Shown here: piece after piece, positions 7,596 through 8,631 of the stretch
Numbering within the stretch: the first letter of the stretch is position 1
Layout of the letters: each line of letters starts with the position of its first letter
Source: Deltaproteobacteria bacterium
GTDB lineage: Bacteria; Desulfobacterota; Syntrophia; Syntrophales; UBA2210
DNA: 8,631 nucleotides
Reading direction: 5' to 3'
NCBI GenBank assembly: GCA_019314085.1
Contig: JAFCZZ010000126.1
Location: 1 to 8,631 of the forward strand
The notes under the pieces: generated by a model
The model's input: the letters and a program-made list of their open reading frames with translations, nothing else
Databases searched by the model: none
Told to the model about the DNA's origin: nothing
Program-made: the position numbers and the translations under genes

Positions 7596-8339
7596 ATTGC
7601 TCGCCACGCCGAGTCCTATCTTTGCGAGGATCCTGTTTTCGTCGATGAGAGGGACAACGTCACCGATGGTTCCGATGGCCACCAGATCCAGATACTTCAT
7701 GAGATTCGGGTATTCCCTCTCTTTCCAGAAACCCAGATCTCGAAGCTTTCCGCGCAGGGCGATTAAAAGATTAAAGACGACACCTACCCCGGCGAGCGGC
7801 TTGAAGGGGAAGGGGCAGTCACGGCGATGGGGATTGATGACGGCGCTGCAGTCGGGGATGATATCGGGAACTTCATGATGATCTGTTACGATCACATCAA
7901 TGCCCGAGGTGGTTGCGTAGGCTATTTCCTCATGATCGGAGATACCGCAGTCCACCGTTATGATAAGGTTGGTTCCATCACCCCTGAATCTGTCGATTGC
8001 GGCCTTGCCCAGGCCATACCCCTCTTCGATCCTTCCGGGGATGTAGTAGGTTGTCCGATCATGGATTCCCCTGAGAAATTTTACCAAAATTGCGGTAGAT
8101 GTGATGCCGTCCGCATCATAATCCCCATAGATAACGATCTGTTCTCTTCCCAGGATTGGTGCAAGTGTTCCAGGGAAGGGAAGAGAAACTTTTTGGCTTC
8201 ATCCGGGGCTGTTATACCACGGGCAATCAGTATCTGTGATATGAGGGGGGAGATTCCCAGTTCCCGGGTCAGGAGAGATTGGACCTCTTCGTTGGTATCA
8301 GGGTCTTTCCAGCGGGTGATTGGCAGCATGCTTTTCTGT

Positions 8340-8349
8340 CCTGATCAGG
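8340..8349. promoter_or_regulatory. Perfect 10-bp palindrome in the recJ leader
   Basis: CCTGATCAGG is its own reverse complement and lies between the predicted recJ transcription start and its ATG. It is 9 bases away from a second 10-bp palindrome at 8359-8368. The recJ ribosome site (AGGA on the minus strand, 8341-8344) is inside it. An operator role is only a guess. Confidence 0.4.
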
Positions 8350-8358
8350 TTAAATTTG

Positions 8359-8368
8359 GACTATAGTC
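8359..8368. promoter_or_regulatory. Perfect 10-bp palindrome over the recJ -10 box
   Basis: GACTATAGTC is its own reverse complement and contains the predicted recJ -10 hexamer. Because the site is symmetric, it also presents TATAGT on the + strand toward the DUF4911-like gene, although no good -35 was seen for that direction. It could be an operator or chance. Confidence 0.4.
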
Positions 8369-8388
8369 AAGGCACCCGACCGTGTCAA
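8360..8388 (-). promoter_or_regulatory. Near-consensus sigma-70 promoter for recJ
   Basis: On the minus strand, TTGACA (8388-8383) is followed after exactly 17 bases by TATAGT (8365-8360). The -35 is a perfect consensus and the -10 has one mismatch. Transcription would start near 8353, giving a leader of about 24 bases before the recJ ATG at 8329. Confidence 0.8.
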
Positions 8389-8403
8389 GGAGGGATTTAT
8401 TCC

Positions 8404-8457
8404 TTGATGTTTCAGGGATCGAATGTTACGAAGACTGTATGCGGGAAAGGGGTGTGA
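8404..8457 (+). CDS. Possible tiny upstream ORF before the DUF4911-like gene
   Basis: A strong ribosome site, AAGGAGGG (8387-8394), precedes TTG 8404 and ATG 8407. The frame encodes only about 16-17 residues (MFQGSNVTKTVCGKGV) and stops at TGA 8455-8457. That stop overlaps an in-frame GTG (8454) of the following gene as GTGA, the same junction type as between livG and the ligase. This may be a coupling leader or an accident; the peptide has no recognisable motif. Without it the strong ribosome site has no partner. Confidence 0.3.
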   Translation: MMFQGSNVTKTVCGKGV

Positions 8458-8631
8458 TAACAAGGAATCTGAGACTGCACCGCAGGGATATCGCCTATGT
8501 CAAATATATCCTTGAGGGGTATGAAGGCCTTGCGACAGTTACCACTATTGATAGGAGCGAGTCGGTGGTACAGCTTTCCATAGTACCGGATTTTATCTCC
8601 GATGTTGACGGAATACTGGAGGCGTTAAAGG
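8439..8631 (+). CDS. DUF4911-like small protein, N-terminal part (3' end outside window)
   Basis: An open frame continuing to the window edge, not listed in longer ORF scans because it is cut off. From ATG 8439 it reads MRERGVITRNLRLHRRDIAY and goes on with VKYILEGYEGLATVTTIDRS, SVVQLSIVPDFISDVDGILE and ALK. The pattern of a charged helix, EGYEGLA.VTT, a beta strand, and P-D-F..DV..IL..L matches my memory of DUF4911, a short family of unknown function common in Desulfobacterota. An alternative start is GTG 8454, which has GGGAAAGGGG just upstream and begins the protein at ITRNLRLHRR; the ATG has only a weak ribosome site. The frame is open back to 8367. The gene is divergent from recJ, sharing a roughly 110-bp control region. 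Function is unknown and no catalytic residues are evident. Confidence 0.75.
   Translation, partial: MRERGVITRNLRLHRRDIAYVKYILEGYEGLATVTTIDRSESVVQLSIVPDFISDVDGILEALK

Larger units (their letters stand above)
6645..8329 (-). pseudogene. recJ: Single-stranded-DNA-specific exonuclease RecJ, frame-disrupted with an internal deletion
   Basis: RecJ degrades single-stranded DNA 5' to 3' in recombination and repair. The N-terminus starts at ATG 8329-8327 (RELGISPLISQILIARGITAPDEAKKFLFPSLEHLH) and leaves frame near 8158-8150. The rest is in another frame: QIVIYGDYDADGITSTAILV (DYDADG at 8106-8123), IITVDCGIS, VTDHHEVPD (DHH at 7875-7883), AIGTIGDVVPL, HPGVIGIVASKL, KGSGRS, GGHRYAAG (about 7075-7098) and the C-terminal LAPFGSMNPEPLL. 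All metal-binding and DHHA1 motifs survive. The linker normally found between LHDP and IVIYGDYD is missing, about 20 residues, so this looks like a deletion of 3n+1 bases. The downstream frame has no ATG, GTG or TTG before the TTG at 8087, which lies after DYDADG, so neither piece alone should be active. The total length otherwise fits a short RecJ of about 560-580 residues. Confidence 0.92.

Noticed and set aside
8138..8165. Programmed frameshift in recJ
   Set aside because: No slippery heptamer is visible at the junction, and about 20 expected residues are absent, which favours a deletion.
7360..8366. Plus-strand ORFs opposite recJ
   Set aside because: No recognisable protein is encoded, and recJ motifs on the minus strand explain the region.

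Overview
The window looks like a piece of a Desulfobacterota (former Deltaproteobacteria) chromosome, or of a related anaerobe. This is an inference from protein style: a branched-chain-amino-acid-type ABC transporter operon with an acyl-CoA ligase embedded in it, a LivM with a CG-x-F N-terminus, a LivF ending in a basic tail, and a DUF4911-type protein beside recJ. No rRNA, tRNA, CRISPR array or insertion sequence was seen.

Region 1 (1-6552, + strand) is one tightly packed operon: the 3' part of a LivK-like periplasmic binding protein, livG (ATPase), an AMP-forming acyl-CoA ligase, livH (permease), livM (permease) and livF (ATPase). The junctions abut or overlap (TAA directly followed by ATG, a GTGA overlap, a TAATG overlap) or are short gaps. 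The likely logic is capture of a carboxylate-type substrate in the periplasm, import by LivHM powered by LivGF, and conversion to a CoA thioester by the ligase. The true substrate cannot be read from the sequence. livM is disrupted near 5440: the conserved protein continues in another frame.

Region 2 (6553-6644) is the short gap between the convergent livF and recJ. It carries three imperfect 14-bp purine-rich tandem units and a weak hairpin, but no convincing terminator.

Region 3 (6645-8329, - strand) is recJ, the 5'-3' single-strand DNA exonuclease. It is also disrupted: the N-terminus and the DHH/DHHA1 body lie in different frames, and about 20 residues normally found between them appear to be missing just before the DYDADG metal-binding motif. 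Two related hairpin-forming palindromes (core CCCGAC..GTCGGG) lie inside its reading frame.

Region 4 (8330-8631) is a divergent control region with a near-consensus sigma-70 promoter for recJ and two perfect 10-bp palindromes. It is followed by the start of a DUF4911-like gene on the + strand that runs off the window and may be preceded by a tiny overlapping upstream ORF.

I did not find a clearly new multi-gene system. The observations most worth following are the two independent frame-breaking lesions, the palindromes embedded in coding sequence, and the atypical P-loop of the ligase.
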